Below, piece after piece: positions 8,618 through 16,757 of a stretch of DNA of 64,000 nt. A program made the position numbers and the translations under genes. The notes beneath the pieces are model-generated. The model made no database searches and had not been told where the DNA came from. It saw only the letters and a list, made by a program, of their open reading frames with translations. Origin of the DNA: Selenomonas sputigena (GTDB taxonomy: Bacteria; Bacillota; Negativicutes; Selenomonadales; Selenomonadaceae); the NCBI RefSeq assembly GCF_026015965.1, contig NZ_CP110383.1, positions 1,367,501 through 1,431,500 on the forward strand, written 5' to 3'. Numbering within the stretch: position 1 is the first letter of the stretch; the number at the start of each line of letters is the position of its first letter.

Positions 8618-8863
8618 CTATTGCAGAATAAGTTTAAACAGTCTTGCAAAAAACGTATCGCATACCCAAATCAGCGCACAGACGACAACGACCGCCACCC
8701 CCACGACACCGGTATACGTCACCAGCTCCCTGTGAGTCGGCCATGTCACCTTCTTCATCTCTGCCTTGACCTCGCCCAAGAAACGGAAGAGGTTGAAACC
8801 GCCCGAAGAAGACTGCGGCGCTGACGATCTTTCATCTGCCAAAGCATTCACACCCCGTATCAT
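8618..8863 (-). CDS. secE: Preprotein translocase subunit SecE
   Basis: At most 81 residues with one membrane segment (TYTGVVGVAVVVVCALIWV) after the conserved amphipathic FLGEVKAEMKKVTWPTHREL. SecE stabilises SecY in the translocon. The start is uncertain: ATG at 8863 gives the longest form. A TTG at 8842 (LADERSS, as Met) has GGGGTG eight bases upstream and may be the real one. Confidence 0.93.
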   Translation of the reverse strand: MIRGVNALADERSSAPQSSSGGFNLFRFLGEVKAEMKKVTWPTHRELVTYTGVVGVAVVVVCALIWVCDTFFARLFKLILQ

Positions 8864-8883
8864 ATTGCTGCAAGCCGCAGGGC

Positions 8884-9033
8884 TTACTTCGTTTCTTTAT
8901 GCGGCGTATGCTTCTTGCAGAACTTGCAATACTTGTTGAATTCAAGCCGATCGGGATCATTCTTCTTGTTCTTGTTGGTCTGATAGTTGCGGTTCTTGCA
9001 AACCGTGCAGGCCAACGTAACGGCGTTGCGCAT
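8884..9033 (-). CDS. rpmG: 50S ribosomal protein L33, zinc-binding type
   Basis: 49 residues, [17 protein letters not shown]... ending HTPHKETK. Two Cys pairs (CTVC near residue 9, CKFC near residue 36) mark the zinc-containing C+ form. The position between tRNA genes and secE is the standard Firmicute arrangement. Confidence 0.95.
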   Translation of the reverse strand: MRNAVTLACTVCKNRNYQTNKNKKNDPDRLEFNKYCKFCKKHTPHKETK

Positions 9034-9167
9034 GTTTCAGCACTCCTTCCCTTCCATAAAATCACTAACATACTTTATCACACTTAATACCGAGTGTCAA
9101 CAATATGCAAGGAAAAATCCCCGAACTTCCCACCAACATAACAAAAACCCCTCGCGGGGCTTGAAAA

Positions 9168-9244
9168 TGGTGGCGGCACAGAGATTCGAACTCCGGACAC
9201 TGCGGGTATGAACCGCATGCTCTAGCCAACTGAGCTATGCCGCC
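9168..9244 (-). tRNA. tRNA-Met (CAT)
   Basis: 77-nt cloverleaf. The acceptor stem is GGCGGCA/TGCCGCC with an encoded ACCA end. The anticodon loop GGTTCATACC has anticodon CAT, and the T-loop GTTCGAATC is normal. The pairing at position 1 suggests elongator rather than initiator Met. A lysidine-type Ile tRNA is not excluded. Confidence 0.93.
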
Positions 9245-9253
9245 CTATTATGA

Positions 9254-9329
9254 TGGAGCTGATGACCGGGATTGAACCGGTGACCTTATCCTTACCAAGG
9301 ATACGCTCTGCCGACTGAGCTACATCAGC
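9254..9329 (-). tRNA. tRNA-Thr (GGT)
   Basis: 76 nt. The acceptor stem is GCTGATG/CATCAGC with encoded CCA. The anticodon is GGT in the loop CTTGGTAAG. It is the first gene of the tRNA-rpmG-secE-nusG transcript. Confidence 0.95.
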
Positions 9330-9346
9330 AAATCGACAACAATAGG

Positions 9347-9375
9347 ATTATACACGATACACCTCGGATTTGCAA
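9347..9375 (-). promoter_or_regulatory. Promoter of the tRNA-ribosomal protein transcript
   Basis: Minus strand TTGCAA (9370-9375), a 17-base spacer and TATAAT (9347-9352), about 18 bases before tRNA-Thr. Confidence 0.75.
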
Positions 9376-9408
9376 GGGATTTGCGAAAATTTTCTTTTCC
9401 CTGACGCG

Positions 9409-9440
9409 AAAAACCGCAGCGCCATGAAGGCGCTGCGGCA
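9409..9440 (-). terminator. Intrinsic terminator after cheV
   Basis: Stem CCGCAGCGCC/GGCGCTGCGG with a five-base loop, followed on the minus strand by TTTTT. Confidence 0.88.
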
Positions 9441-9457
9441 AAAAGAGGAATTGTTCC

Positions 9458-10426
9458 TTAAAAATCGTCGTCCATGCCCGTCGTGTCGATGCCGAAGATC
9501 AACTTGTCGATCGTATGGATGAGCTGATTGATCTCAGGCTTCGAAATCTGGGCGCTTGCGCCAAGGTCATCGCCCTTGCGGCGCATTTCCTCGGAAATTA
9601 ACGACGAGAATAGGATGAGCGGAATCTGACGCAGACGGTCGTCCTCGCGCACGAGCTTCAGCAGGCGATGTCCGTCCATCTTCGGCATCTCGACGTCGGA
9701 GATGATGATGCGCACCTTCTCGGAAATCTGCTCAGACTCCGTCTTCTCTGCGACCTCTCTAAGGAAGTTCCACGCATCTTCGCCGTTGCCAAAGTCGCGC
9801 ACGAACGTATATCCGGCGCCATGCAGCGTATTGACAAGAAGGTCGCGCAGGAGCATCGAGTCCTCCGCCACGACGATGTGCTGCGAGGCACGCCTCTGCT
9901 TGATATCTTCCGTCGTATCATCAACCGTCGTGAGTTTCTGGTTGATTTCGGGATTGATCTCCGCCATGATCGTCTCGAAGTCGAGCAGGAGGACGATCTT
10001 GCCTTCCATCTTCACGAGACCGACGACGCGCGACTGGTCGCCAACTTCCGGCGCCGGTTCCATGTTCTTCCACGAGATGCGGTGGATGCGCGAAACATTG
10101 TCGACGAGGAAGCCCATGTCGTAGCCGTTGATCTCCGTCACGATGATGTTCTGCGAGCGTCCCGCCGCCTGTCCGCTCATGACGCCGAGGCAACGCGGCA
10201 GATCGACGAGCGGCACAGCCCTGCCGCGCAGGGTGAAAAGCCCGTTGATGTACGGATGCGCCTGCGGCATCGTCGTCACGGGAAAGTCCGAAGCCTTGAT
10301 GACCTCGCGCACCTTCGCGACGTTGATGCCGTAATCGACAGCGCCGATGTTGAACTCGATGATTTCAAACTCATTTGTGCCGGTTTCCAGCAAAATGCCC
10401 TTCTTCTCGTCTTTTCCTTCTGCCAT
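9458..10426 (-). CDS. cheV: Chemotaxis coupling protein CheV
   Basis: 322 residues: a CheW-like domain (about 20-165, FNIGAVDYGINVAKVREVI, LFTLRGRAVPLVDLPR) followed by a receiver domain (about 185-315). The phospho-acceptor is the Asp in IISDVEMPKMDG, and the switch and lysine residues are present (ILFSS, QISKPE). CheV couples chemoreceptors to CheA and aids adaptation. ATG 10426 is chosen (AGGGGGCGG upstream). It implies a chemotactic, probably flagellated cell, although no other che gene is in view. Confidence 0.92.
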   Translation of the reverse strand: MAEGKDEKKGILLETGTNEFEIIEFNIGAVDYGINVAKVREVIKASDFPVTTMPQAHPYINGLFTLRGRAVPLVDLPRCLGVMSGQAAGRSQNIIVTEINGYDMGFLVDNVSRIHRISWKNMEPAPEVGDQSRVVGLVKMEGKIVLLLDFETIMAEINPEINQKLTTVDDTTEDIKQRRASQHIVVAEDSMLLRDLLVNTLHGAGYTFVRDFGNGEDAWNFLREVAEKTESEQISEKVRIIISDVEMPKMDGHRLLKLVREDDRLRQIPLILFSSLISEEMRRKGDDLGASAQISKPEINQLIHTIDKLIFGIDTTGMDDDF

Positions 10427-10507
10427 GAAAAATCCGCCCCCTATTTCATACTTCATAAGACACAATTCGTTAAAAAGGTCTGAAATCCTTCTTTTATTTG
10501 CAGGGAA

Positions 10508-11425
10508 TCACGGATTATTTTCGCGCTTCCCCTCGCCCTCCTCAAGCGAAGCTCCGTCTTTAAGAAGCGTCCAGCCGTCCTTCTCCTCGATGTTTCCCGC
10601 CTTAAGCAGATGTCCGAGAGCGCGCTTGAATGCCGCCTTGCTGATCTGGAATTTCGCCTTGATGATCTCAGGCGTCGTCTTGTCGCTGTAAGGCATCCTG
10701 CCCCTGTGCTCCTCAAGGTAGGCGAGGATGCGCTCAGCATCCGTGACGAGCGCCTTCTCCTTCGGCTCACGCAGGGAGCCGTTGAGTCTGCCGTCCGTGC
10801 GCACATAGGTGATGCGCACGGTGACCTCCTCGCCCACGCGCGGCCGCTCGCGCATGTCCTTGTGGGGAACGAACACGATGTAACGTTCGTTCGTGAAAAT
10901 GAACGCGCCGCTCTCCGTGATGTTGTAGATCGAGCCGGATAGATGGGCGCCAACGCGCACATCTGTCGCGGGCTTCGAAGCGCGCCGCAATTCGTCCTCG
11001 ACCTCCATCGTCACGGCAAGCCTTCCCGATTTGTCCGTGTAGAGCTTCGCCCAGACGACTTCGCCGATCTGCGGCCTGCCGCGCATTCCCGCATAAGGCA
11101 GGAAGATGCCGCGCTCAGCGCCGACATCGAGAAAAGCGCCGTCGCGGCTCACATTGATGACCGTGAGCCGTGCGACCTGCCCTTCCTTCATGCGCGGCGT
11201 CCTCATGCTCGCCGTCAGGCGGTGCTTGGGATCGAGGTAGAGGAACACTTCGACCTCTTCTCCGACGGAGAGTTCGCGCGTCTGCTGTGTCTTGTGCAAC
11301 AGGATGTCGTCCGATGTACTGCCCGTCTCAGCGTCAAGGAACGCGCCGAAGTCGCCGAGACGCGCGACGCGAAGCTTGGCGACCGTACTCGGTCCGTACT
11401 TCCTGCGCTTTTCTTCCGCCATCAT
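10508..11425 (-). CDS. cvfB: S1 RNA-binding protein, CvfB/YitL family
   Basis: 305 residues. Three S1-like beta-barrel repeats cover roughly residues 10-225 (e.g. VARLGDFGAFLDAE, VINVSRDGAFLDVGAERGIFLP, ITESGAFIFT). A C-terminal winged helix at 235-295 (SDKTTPEIIKAKFQISKAAFKRALGHL) follows. CvfB proteins bind RNA and affect virulence gene expression in Staphylococcus; the target here is unknown. It begins immediately after the rsfS stop. Confidence 0.88.
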   Translation of the reverse strand: MMAEEKRRKYGPSTVAKLRVARLGDFGAFLDAETGSTSDDILLHKTQQTRELSVGEEVEVFLYLDPKHRLTASMRTPRMKEGQVARLTVINVSRDGAFLDVGAERGIFLPYAGMRGRPQIGEVVWAKLYTDKSGRLAVTMEVEDELRRASKPATDVRVGAHLSGSIYNITESGAFIFTNERYIVFVPHKDMRERPRVGEEVTVRITYVRTDGRLNGSLREPKEKALVTDAERILAYLEEHRGRMPYSDKTTPEIIKAKFQISKAAFKRALGHLLKAGNIEEKDGWTLLKDGASLEEGEGKRENNP

Positions 11426-11779
11426 CTAGTCCTCATAATGCTCTGCCGGCGCATCGCTCCATAGCCTTTCCAAAGCGTAGAACGCGCGGCTTTCCGTCAT
11501 GAAAACATGCGCGACACAATCGCCGTAGTCGAGGAGAACCCACTCGCCCTCGCGATAGCCTTCCTTGTGCAGATACGGCTTCTCGTGCTTCTCCAGCATC
11601 TCGTCTTCGATATTGTCGGCGATGGCGCGCACCTGCGTCGCCGTATTCGCCGAGCAGACGATGAAATAGTCCGCCGCTGTCGTGAGCTCCGCCATGCGCA
11701 TGATGACGATGTCCTGCGCCTTCTTGTCGCTCGCAGCTCTGGCGATCGCCCGACTCATTTCTTCCGGTGTGTTGCTCAA
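11426..11779 (-). CDS. rsfS: Ribosomal silencing factor RsfS
   Basis: 117 residues with DIVIMRMAELTTAADYFIVCSANTATQVRAI and YGDCVAHVFMTESRAFYALERLW, typical of RsfS. The family binds L14 and blocks subunit joining during starvation. The start is TTG, with AGGAGG eight bases upstream. An overlapping ATG is out of frame. It belongs to the nadD-yqeK-LCP-rsfS-cvfB cluster. Confidence 0.95.
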   Translation of the reverse strand: MSNTPEEMSRAIARAASDKKAQDIVIMRMAELTTAADYFIVCSANTATQVRAIADNIEDEMLEKHEKPYLHKEGYREGEWVLLDYGDCVAHVFMTESRAFYALERLWSDAPAEHYED

Positions 11780-11801
11780 AATCCATGCCTCCTACTGCTC
11801 T

Positions 11802-12833
11802 TCACTTATTATCGTCATTTTCTCCCTCATGCTTTACCAATTCTGGGAATAATTCTTCAATCTTTTGCCCGATCGCCGCGCGGTCCGGCAGCCAATAGCC
11901 GTCGCGCTGCACGGTGGGCAGAAGCAGCGTCGTCGGCGGCTCATCGCCGAGGTTCTTCAAGACCTTCGCAAGACGCGCCGAATCGAAAATCTCCGCACTC
12001 GTCGTCATGCGGTACTTAAAGATGTCCGCCACATCAGGCAACTTCGGGATCGTGTCGACCTGCAGGAACTTCTCGTAGAGCGCCTTAGCGAAGCGCTGCT
12101 GGCGGTGCAGCCTGCCGACCTCGCCGAGTTCCGAGCTACGGTAGCGCAGATATTTCTGTGCCGTGTCACCGTCTAAGTGTTGAAATCCCTTGGGGATATG
12201 GATGGAAAGCCCCGCCTCGGGGTCGTCGTAGTTCATCTCGTCCTCGACGTAGAGGTCGACGCCGCCCAGGACGTCGACGAGATCAGCGAGAGCGTGCGTA
12301 TCGAGCGTCACATACTGATGGATGGAGACGCCGAGAAGATCCGACAGCGCCTGCACCATCGTCGGAGCGCCACCGTGCGCGTAGAGATCGGTTGCACGTA
12401 TCTCGCCGCCCTTCTGCGGCAGCTGTACGATCATATTGGGCGGCACCGTGATGGCACGCAGACGACCCGTCGCATTTTCCATGCTGAGGAGCAGGATCGT
12501 GTCGGCGTGCTGCCCTTCCGTACCGTTCTCGTCCGCACCATCGTCAATGCCGAGCACGAGGACGTTCGTGTAGCCGTCAAACTTCGCATCGATGTGACGG
12601 TCGCGCTCCTGTCGCCGCTCCTCGTAGCCCTGGTAGACGGCGTCGATCTCCTGATAAATGCTGTGTCCGATGCCGTAGAGAAAGTAGCCTGCGACAGCGA
12701 GCACGGCGATGAATATGGTAAGGAAGAACATCAGCACGAGGAAGCGTGCGCGAGCGATGCGGCGGCGACGCGCCTGCTCCTTGCGCTTCAAGCGGATGTT
12801 TTCCTGCGTGCGGCTCCTCTTTTTCTGCGTCAT
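11802..12833 (-). CDS. LytR-CpsA-Psr (LCP) family protein
   Basis: 343 residues: a basic cytoplasmic head (KKRSRTQENIRLKRKEQARR), one membrane anchor (about 28-52), then the extracellular LCP domain. The domain has NVLVLGIDDGADENGTEGQHADTILL and the conserved basic stretch YLRYRSSELGEVGRLHRQQRF. LCP enzymes transfer polymers from lipid carriers to peptidoglycan. The start overlaps the yqeK stop (ATGA). In a diderm Firmicute the acceptor polymer is not obvious. Confidence 0.9.
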   Translation of the reverse strand: MTQKKRSRTQENIRLKRKEQARRRRIARARFLVLMFFLTIFIAVLAVAGYFLYGIGHSIYQEIDAVYQGYEERRQERDRHIDAKFDGYTNVLVLGIDDGADENGTEGQHADTILLLSMENATGRLRAITVPPNMIVQLPQKGGEIRATDLYAHGGAPTMVQALSDLLGVSIHQYVTLDTHALADLVDVLGGVDLYVEDEMNYDDPEAGLSIHIPKGFQHLDGDTAQKYLRYRSSELGEVGRLHRQQRFAKALYEKFLQVDTIPKLPDVADIFKYRMTTSAEIFDSARLAKVLKNLGDEPPTTLLLPTVQRDGYWLPDRAAIGQKIEELFPELVKHEGENDDNK

Positions 12834-13420
12834 GACGCATGACCTTCTTTTGCACGGGCGCGAAGGAGAATTTCGTTGCGTGCCGCCACCGTCGCCGGAT
12901 GGATGAGCCTTCCGGACTGCAGAACGAATGCGATGGACTGGGAAAGCCCTTCGAGCACCATCGCATCGAGACTCGCCGTGCGCGACAGCGCACGCAGCTT
13001 CTCGACCTCAGGATAGTCGCGCTGCGGCTCGATCATGTCAGCGAAGTAGATAATCTTATCGAGCTTCGTCATGCGCTCGCCGCCGACCGTATGGCGCCAG
13101 ATCGCCTGCTGAATCTCCGCGTCCGTCACGCCGTACAGTTCCTCCGCACGCCTTGCGCCCACATAGGCATGAAGAAGGAGCGGCATCGCGCGCTCGACTT
13201 CGCCGTAGGCAATCGAGCGCCGCGCCGCCTCAGCGGGAAGATCCGCCGTCCGATATTCGCGCGCGCAGTCATGCAGAAGCCCCGCAATACGCGCCTTTTC
13301 CACGTCCACGCCGAAGCGCCCGGCGAGCATGGCGGCGGTGTCCGCGACGCCGAGGGAGTGCTCGTAGCGCTTCTTTTGCAGCCGCTGAGCAAGTTCTTCT
13401 TTCATCGCCTCGTAATTCAT
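12830..13420 (-). CDS. yqeK: HD-domain hydrolase YqeK (Ap4A hydrolase type)
   Basis: 196 residues with the HD motif LLHDCAREY, the upstream H of KKRYEHSLGVADTAAMLA, and DKIIYFADMIEPQRDY. YqeK proteins symmetrically hydrolyse diadenosine tetraphosphate to two ADP. It is coupled to nadD (ATGA overlap) as in Bacillus. Confidence 0.92.
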   Translation of the reverse strand: MNYEAMKEELAQRLQKKRYEHSLGVADTAAMLAGRFGVDVEKARIAGLLHDCAREYRTADLPAEAARRSIAYGEVERAMPLLLHAYVGARRAEELYGVTDAEIQQAIWRHTVGGERMTKLDKIIYFADMIEPQRDYPEVEKLRALSRTASLDAMVLEGLSQSIAFVLQSGRLIHPATVAARNEILLRARAKEGHAS

Positions 13421-14031
13421 GAATACAGACCTTCTTTATAGATGTAGGCTTCGACCTTTTCGGGCACGAGATAGCGAATCGAGCGCCCCTCCTGCAGGCG
13501 GCGCCGGATGTCCGTAGAGGAGATTTCCAGCTCCGGAGCCTGCACGAGTCGTATGCGCGAGAGCGCTTCCTCGCCGAGATGCGTGCGCACCTCGTCCAGG
13601 GAGAGCGACGCCCCCTTGCGCCTCGCCGCCACGAAGCGGCAAAGGGAAAAAAGCTCGGCGACGCGATGCCATGTGAGGATGGCGCTGATCTCATCGCCGC
13701 CGACAATGAAATAGAAGTCCACGCTCTCGCCATGCGTTTCGACGAGATCACGCAGCGTATCGTAGGAATACGACGGACCCTCGCGCCGCATCTCCACGTC
13801 GAGCGCACGGAAGAAGGGATTGCCTTCCACGGCAAGCTGCACGAGACGCAGGCGGTGCGCAGCCGCCGCCACCTTCCGTCCGGGCTTGTGCGGCGGCTGC
13901 GCCGCGGGAATGAAGATCACCTCGGAGAGCGCCAGTTCCTCCCGCGCCGCCTCCGCGATAACAAGATGCCCGAGATGGATGGGATCGAACGTGCCGCCCA
14001 TGATGCCGACGCGCCTCTTCTCCTGTACCAC
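13417..14031 (-). CDS. nadD: Nicotinate-nucleotide adenylyltransferase
   Basis: About 204 residues from a GTG start at 14031. The nucleotidyl-transferase motif GGTFDPIHLGHLVIAE and the C-terminal SSTDIRRRLQEGRSIRYLVP are intact. It makes deamido-NAD from NaMN and ATP. Upstream in-frame codons extend to a TTG at 14058; GTG is preferred because GGGGTGAGG lies just before it, but the start is not certain. Confidence 0.94.
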   Translation of the reverse strand: MVQEKRRVGIMGGTFDPIHLGHLVIAEAAREELALSEVIFIPAAQPPHKPGRKVAAAAHRLRLVQLAVEGNPFFRALDVEMRREGPSYSYDTLRDLVETHGESVDFYFIVGGDEISAILTWHRVAELFSLCRFVAARRKGASLSLDEVRTHLGEEALSRIRLVQAPELEISSTDIRRRLQEGRSIRYLVPEKVEAYIYKEGLYS

Positions 14032-14100
14032 GACCTCACCCCGCTTCCTATGCGACAAATGAATGCGACGAACAGATTCAGCGAGAGTTCCCTTCGTGAA

Positions 14101-14253
14101 TCAGCCGAAGAGAAAGAACGCCACGGCCAGCGCCGCCGCCATGCTCAGGAAGATGACGAGGACGGCACGCACGGCATCGTAGAAATCGTACGCGCCCTTT
14201 TCCGTCGCCAGATACTGCCTGACGGCACGCGCATAGCCGAGGAGGCGCCTCAT
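14101..14253 (-). CDS. 50-residue single-pass membrane protein
   Basis: MRRLLGYARAVRQYLATEKG..., then one hydrophobic helix (AVLVIFLSMAAALAVAFFLFG) ending at the stop. Its ATG overlaps the proA stop (ATGA), so it is translationally coupled to proA. The basic N-terminus suggests N-in topology. I do not recognise a family; the function is unknown. Confidence 0.7.
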   Translation of the reverse strand: MRRLLGYARAVRQYLATEKGAYDFYDAVRAVLVIFLSMAAALAVAFFLFG

Positions 14254-15509
14254 TCGCGCACCTGTCCTTCGCCGTAGATCAGATACTTCATCGAGGTCAG
14301 CTCCAGAAGTCCCATGGGGCCGCGCGCGTGCAGCTTCTGCGTGCTGATGCCGATCTCCGCGCCAAAGCCGAACTCGCCGCCGTCCGTGAAGCGCGTCGAG
14401 GCGTTGACGTAGACCGCCGCCGCGTCAACTTCCGCCTGAAAGCGATGCGCATGTTTGACGTCGTTCGTGACGATCGTCTCCGAATGACCCGTATTGTAGC
14501 GGTTGATGTGCGCGATGGCTTCTTCTAGATCACGCACGACCTTGACGGAGAGGATGAGATCGCCGTACTCCGTCGACCAATCCTCCTCCTGTGCCTCCTT
14601 GAGCGAGGTGCAGATGGCACGCGCCTTTTCACAGCCGCGCAGCTCGACGCCCGCCGCTTCCATCGCCCGCACGAGGCGCGGCAGGAAGTCTTCGGCGATG
14701 CTTTCGTGCACGAGCAGCGTCTCCATCGCGTTGCAGACCGACGGGCGCGAAACCTTCGCATTCAGAGCGATTTTCTCCGCCATGGCAAGGTCGGCGCTCT
14801 CGTCGACGAAGGTGTGGCAGACGCCGCTGCCCGTCTCCAGGACAGGCACCGTGCTTCCCTGCACGACGGCACGGATGAGACCCGCCCCGCCGCGCGGAAT
14901 CACGACATCCAAGAGGCCGTCGAGGTGCAGCATCGCCTCTACGCCCTGTCGGTCGGCCGAGTCGATGAAGCCGATCGCGCCTGCAGGAACTCCCGCCTCC
15001 TGCGCCGCCTGCGCGAGAAGCGACGCGATCGCCGTATTCGAGCGGATCGCCTCCTTGCCGCCGCGCAGCAGCACGGCGTTGCCCGACTTCAGGCAAAGCC
15101 CAGCCGCATCTGATGTCACATTGGGACGCGCCTCGTAGATGATGCCGACGACGCCGAGCGGCACGCGCACGCGACGGATTTCGAGCCCATTGGGGCGCAC
15201 CGTCGAGAAGTCGCCGCGCCCGATGGGATCGGCAAGAGCAGCCGTCTCGCGCAGACCCTGCGCCATCGCGTGAATGCGGCTCTCATCAAGCATAAGGCGG
15301 TCGAGGTAGGAGCGCTTGATCGCCTTCTTCATGCGCGCCTCTTCGAGATCTTCGGCGTTCGCATCCAAGATGAGACGCATCCGCTTTTCGAGCATATCCG
15401 CCATGGCATGAAGCGCCCTGTTCTTGTCCTCAGGCTTCATGACTGCCAGAAGTCTCGACGCCACCTTCGCCGCCTGTGCCTTTTCCTTGACCAACGCCTC
15501 AATGTCCAT
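14250..15509 (-). CDS. proA: Glutamate-5-semialdehyde dehydrogenase
   Basis: 419 residues from ATG 15509, which has GGGGAGGGG upstream. The longer open frame to 15863 runs antisense-like through proB and is discarded. ProA reduces gamma-glutamyl phosphate with NADPH to the semialdehyde. The catalytic Cys lies in KVSRPSVCNAMETLLVH, and IPRGGAGLI and the FGFGAEIGISTQKLHARGPMG end are typical. It is second in the proB-proA pair, 44 bases after proB. Confidence 0.97.
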   Translation of the reverse strand: MDIEALVKEKAQAAKVASRLLAVMKPEDKNRALHAMADMLEKRMRLILDANAEDLEEARMKKAIKRSYLDRLMLDESRIHAMAQGLRETAALADPIGRGDFSTVRPNGLEIRRVRVPLGVVGIIYEARPNVTSDAAGLCLKSGNAVLLRGGKEAIRSNTAIASLLAQAAQEAGVPAGAIGFIDSADRQGVEAMLHLDGLLDVVIPRGGAGLIRAVVQGSTVPVLETGSGVCHTFVDESADLAMAEKIALNAKVSRPSVCNAMETLLVHESIAEDFLPRLVRAMEAAGVELRGCEKARAICTSLKEAQEEDWSTEYGDLILSVKVVRDLEEAIAHINRYNTGHSETIVTNDVKHAHRFQAEVDAAAVYVNASTRFTDGGEFGFGAEIGISTQKLHARGPMGLLELTSMKYLIYGEGQVRE

Positions 15510-15553
15510 GATGAACCCCTCCCCATACTGCAGCCCCGCCGCTATGCGGGCCT

Positions 15554-16681
15554 TCAGACCATCAGAACCATATTGTCGCGGTGGATGACCTCCTCGTGAA
15601 TCTCGCCCTCGATGAGTCCTGCGAAATCGCGGCTCTTGCGCCCTGCAATCTTCTCGATCTGCTGCGCACTGTAATTGACGATGCCGCGCGCAATCTCCTG
15701 CTGACGCGCGGACAGCACGCGCACCGTCGTACCCGCCGCAAAATCGCCCTCGACGGCGCGGATGCCTGCTGCCAAAAGGCTTGAGCCATGCGTGCGCATC
15801 GCCTCCTCGCAGCCCTCGTCGACGATGACGTCGCCCGCGATGCGCTTGCCGAAGGCGAGCCAACTCTTTCTGACCCGAAGATGCGACTCCTTCGCAGGGA
15901 ACACCGTGCCCACAATCTCGCCCGCAAGGACAGCGGAAATCACATCATCCTTTGCGCTCGGCGCGATGACAAATGTCGCGCCCGCATTCACAGCAATCTT
16001 CGCCGCCTCGATCTTCGTCGCCATGCCGCCCGTGCCGAAGGAAGAACCGGCACCGCCCGCCATGCGCTCGATCTCGGGCGTAATCTCCGCGACTTCAGGA
16101 ATCAATCGTGCGGTCTTGTCTTCCTGCGGATTTGCCGTGTAAAGCCCGTCAATATCCGAAAGGATGAGCAAGGCGTCGGCATCGATGAGCGTCGCGACCG
16201 TCGCCGACAGCGTGTCATTGTCGCCGATCTTGATCTCATCGACGGCGACGACATCGTTCTCGTTGATGACGGGCACGGCGCCCATGGCAAGAAGCTCCAG
16301 GAGCGCGTTGCGCGAATTGGCATACTGATGGTGACGCGCGGCATTCTCCTTCGTCAGGAGCACCTGCGCCGCCGTCTGTCCGTAGTCGGCAAAAAACTTT
16401 TTATAAAGCGTCATGAGGCTCGACTGCCCGATGGCCGCCAAGGCCTGGCGTGCGGGAATCTCCGCCGGCTTCTTCTGCAGGCCGATGCTGTCCATGCCGA
16501 TGGCGATGGCGCCCGAGCTCACGAGAACCATCTCGCGCCCCGCGTTCTTGAGGTCGGCAATCTCGCGCACGAGGCGATCCATGCGCCGAAAGTCAGGCTT
16601 TCCCGAAGTGCGCACGAGCGTGCTCGTGCCGACCTTGACGACGATGCGATTCGCCTCGCGCAGACGTTCGCGTGCATTCAT
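15554..16681 (-). CDS. proB: Glutamate 5-kinase
   Basis: 375 residues: an amino acid kinase domain (about 1-260; IVVKVGTSTLV, VSSGAIAIGM, NENDVVAVDEIKIGDND) and a C-terminal PUA domain (about 275-360). It is the first, proline-feedback-inhibited step of proline synthesis in characterised enzymes. It heads the proB-proA-50aa unit. Confidence 0.97.
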   Translation of the reverse strand: MNARERLREANRIVVKVGTSTLVRTSGKPDFRRMDRLVREIADLKNAGREMVLVSSGAIAIGMDSIGLQKKPAEIPARQALAAIGQSSLMTLYKKFFADYGQTAAQVLLTKENAARHHQYANSRNALLELLAMGAVPVINENDVVAVDEIKIGDNDTLSATVATLIDADALLILSDIDGLYTANPQEDKTARLIPEVAEITPEIERMAGGAGSSFGTGGMATKIEAAKIAVNAGATFVIAPSAKDDVISAVLAGEIVGTVFPAKESHLRVRKSWLAFGKRIAGDVIVDEGCEEAMRTHGSSLLAAGIRAVEGDFAAGTTVRVLSARQQEIARGIVNYSAQQIEKIAGRKSRDFAGLIEGEIHEEVIHRDNMVLMV

Positions 16682-16700
16682 ACACCATGCCTCCCTCGAA

Positions 16701-16747
16701 GAACCGCTGATACGTTCAGCCGCCTGTCTTCACACATTTGCGCTTCC
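16701..16747 (+). repeat. Short dispersed motif, copy 1
   Basis: GAACCGCTGATACGTTCAGCC and the following bases align without gaps over about 47 nt with 41291-41337 (roughly 33 matches by eye). It lies in the obgE-proB spacer. A shorter relative is at 62630. Confidence 0.5.
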
Positions 16748-16757
16748 CTTTTTACCG

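Noticed and set aside
15510-15863. N-terminal extension of proA to 15863
   Set aside because: It overlaps the end of proB. The normal ProA N-terminus begins at 15509 behind GGGGAGGGG.
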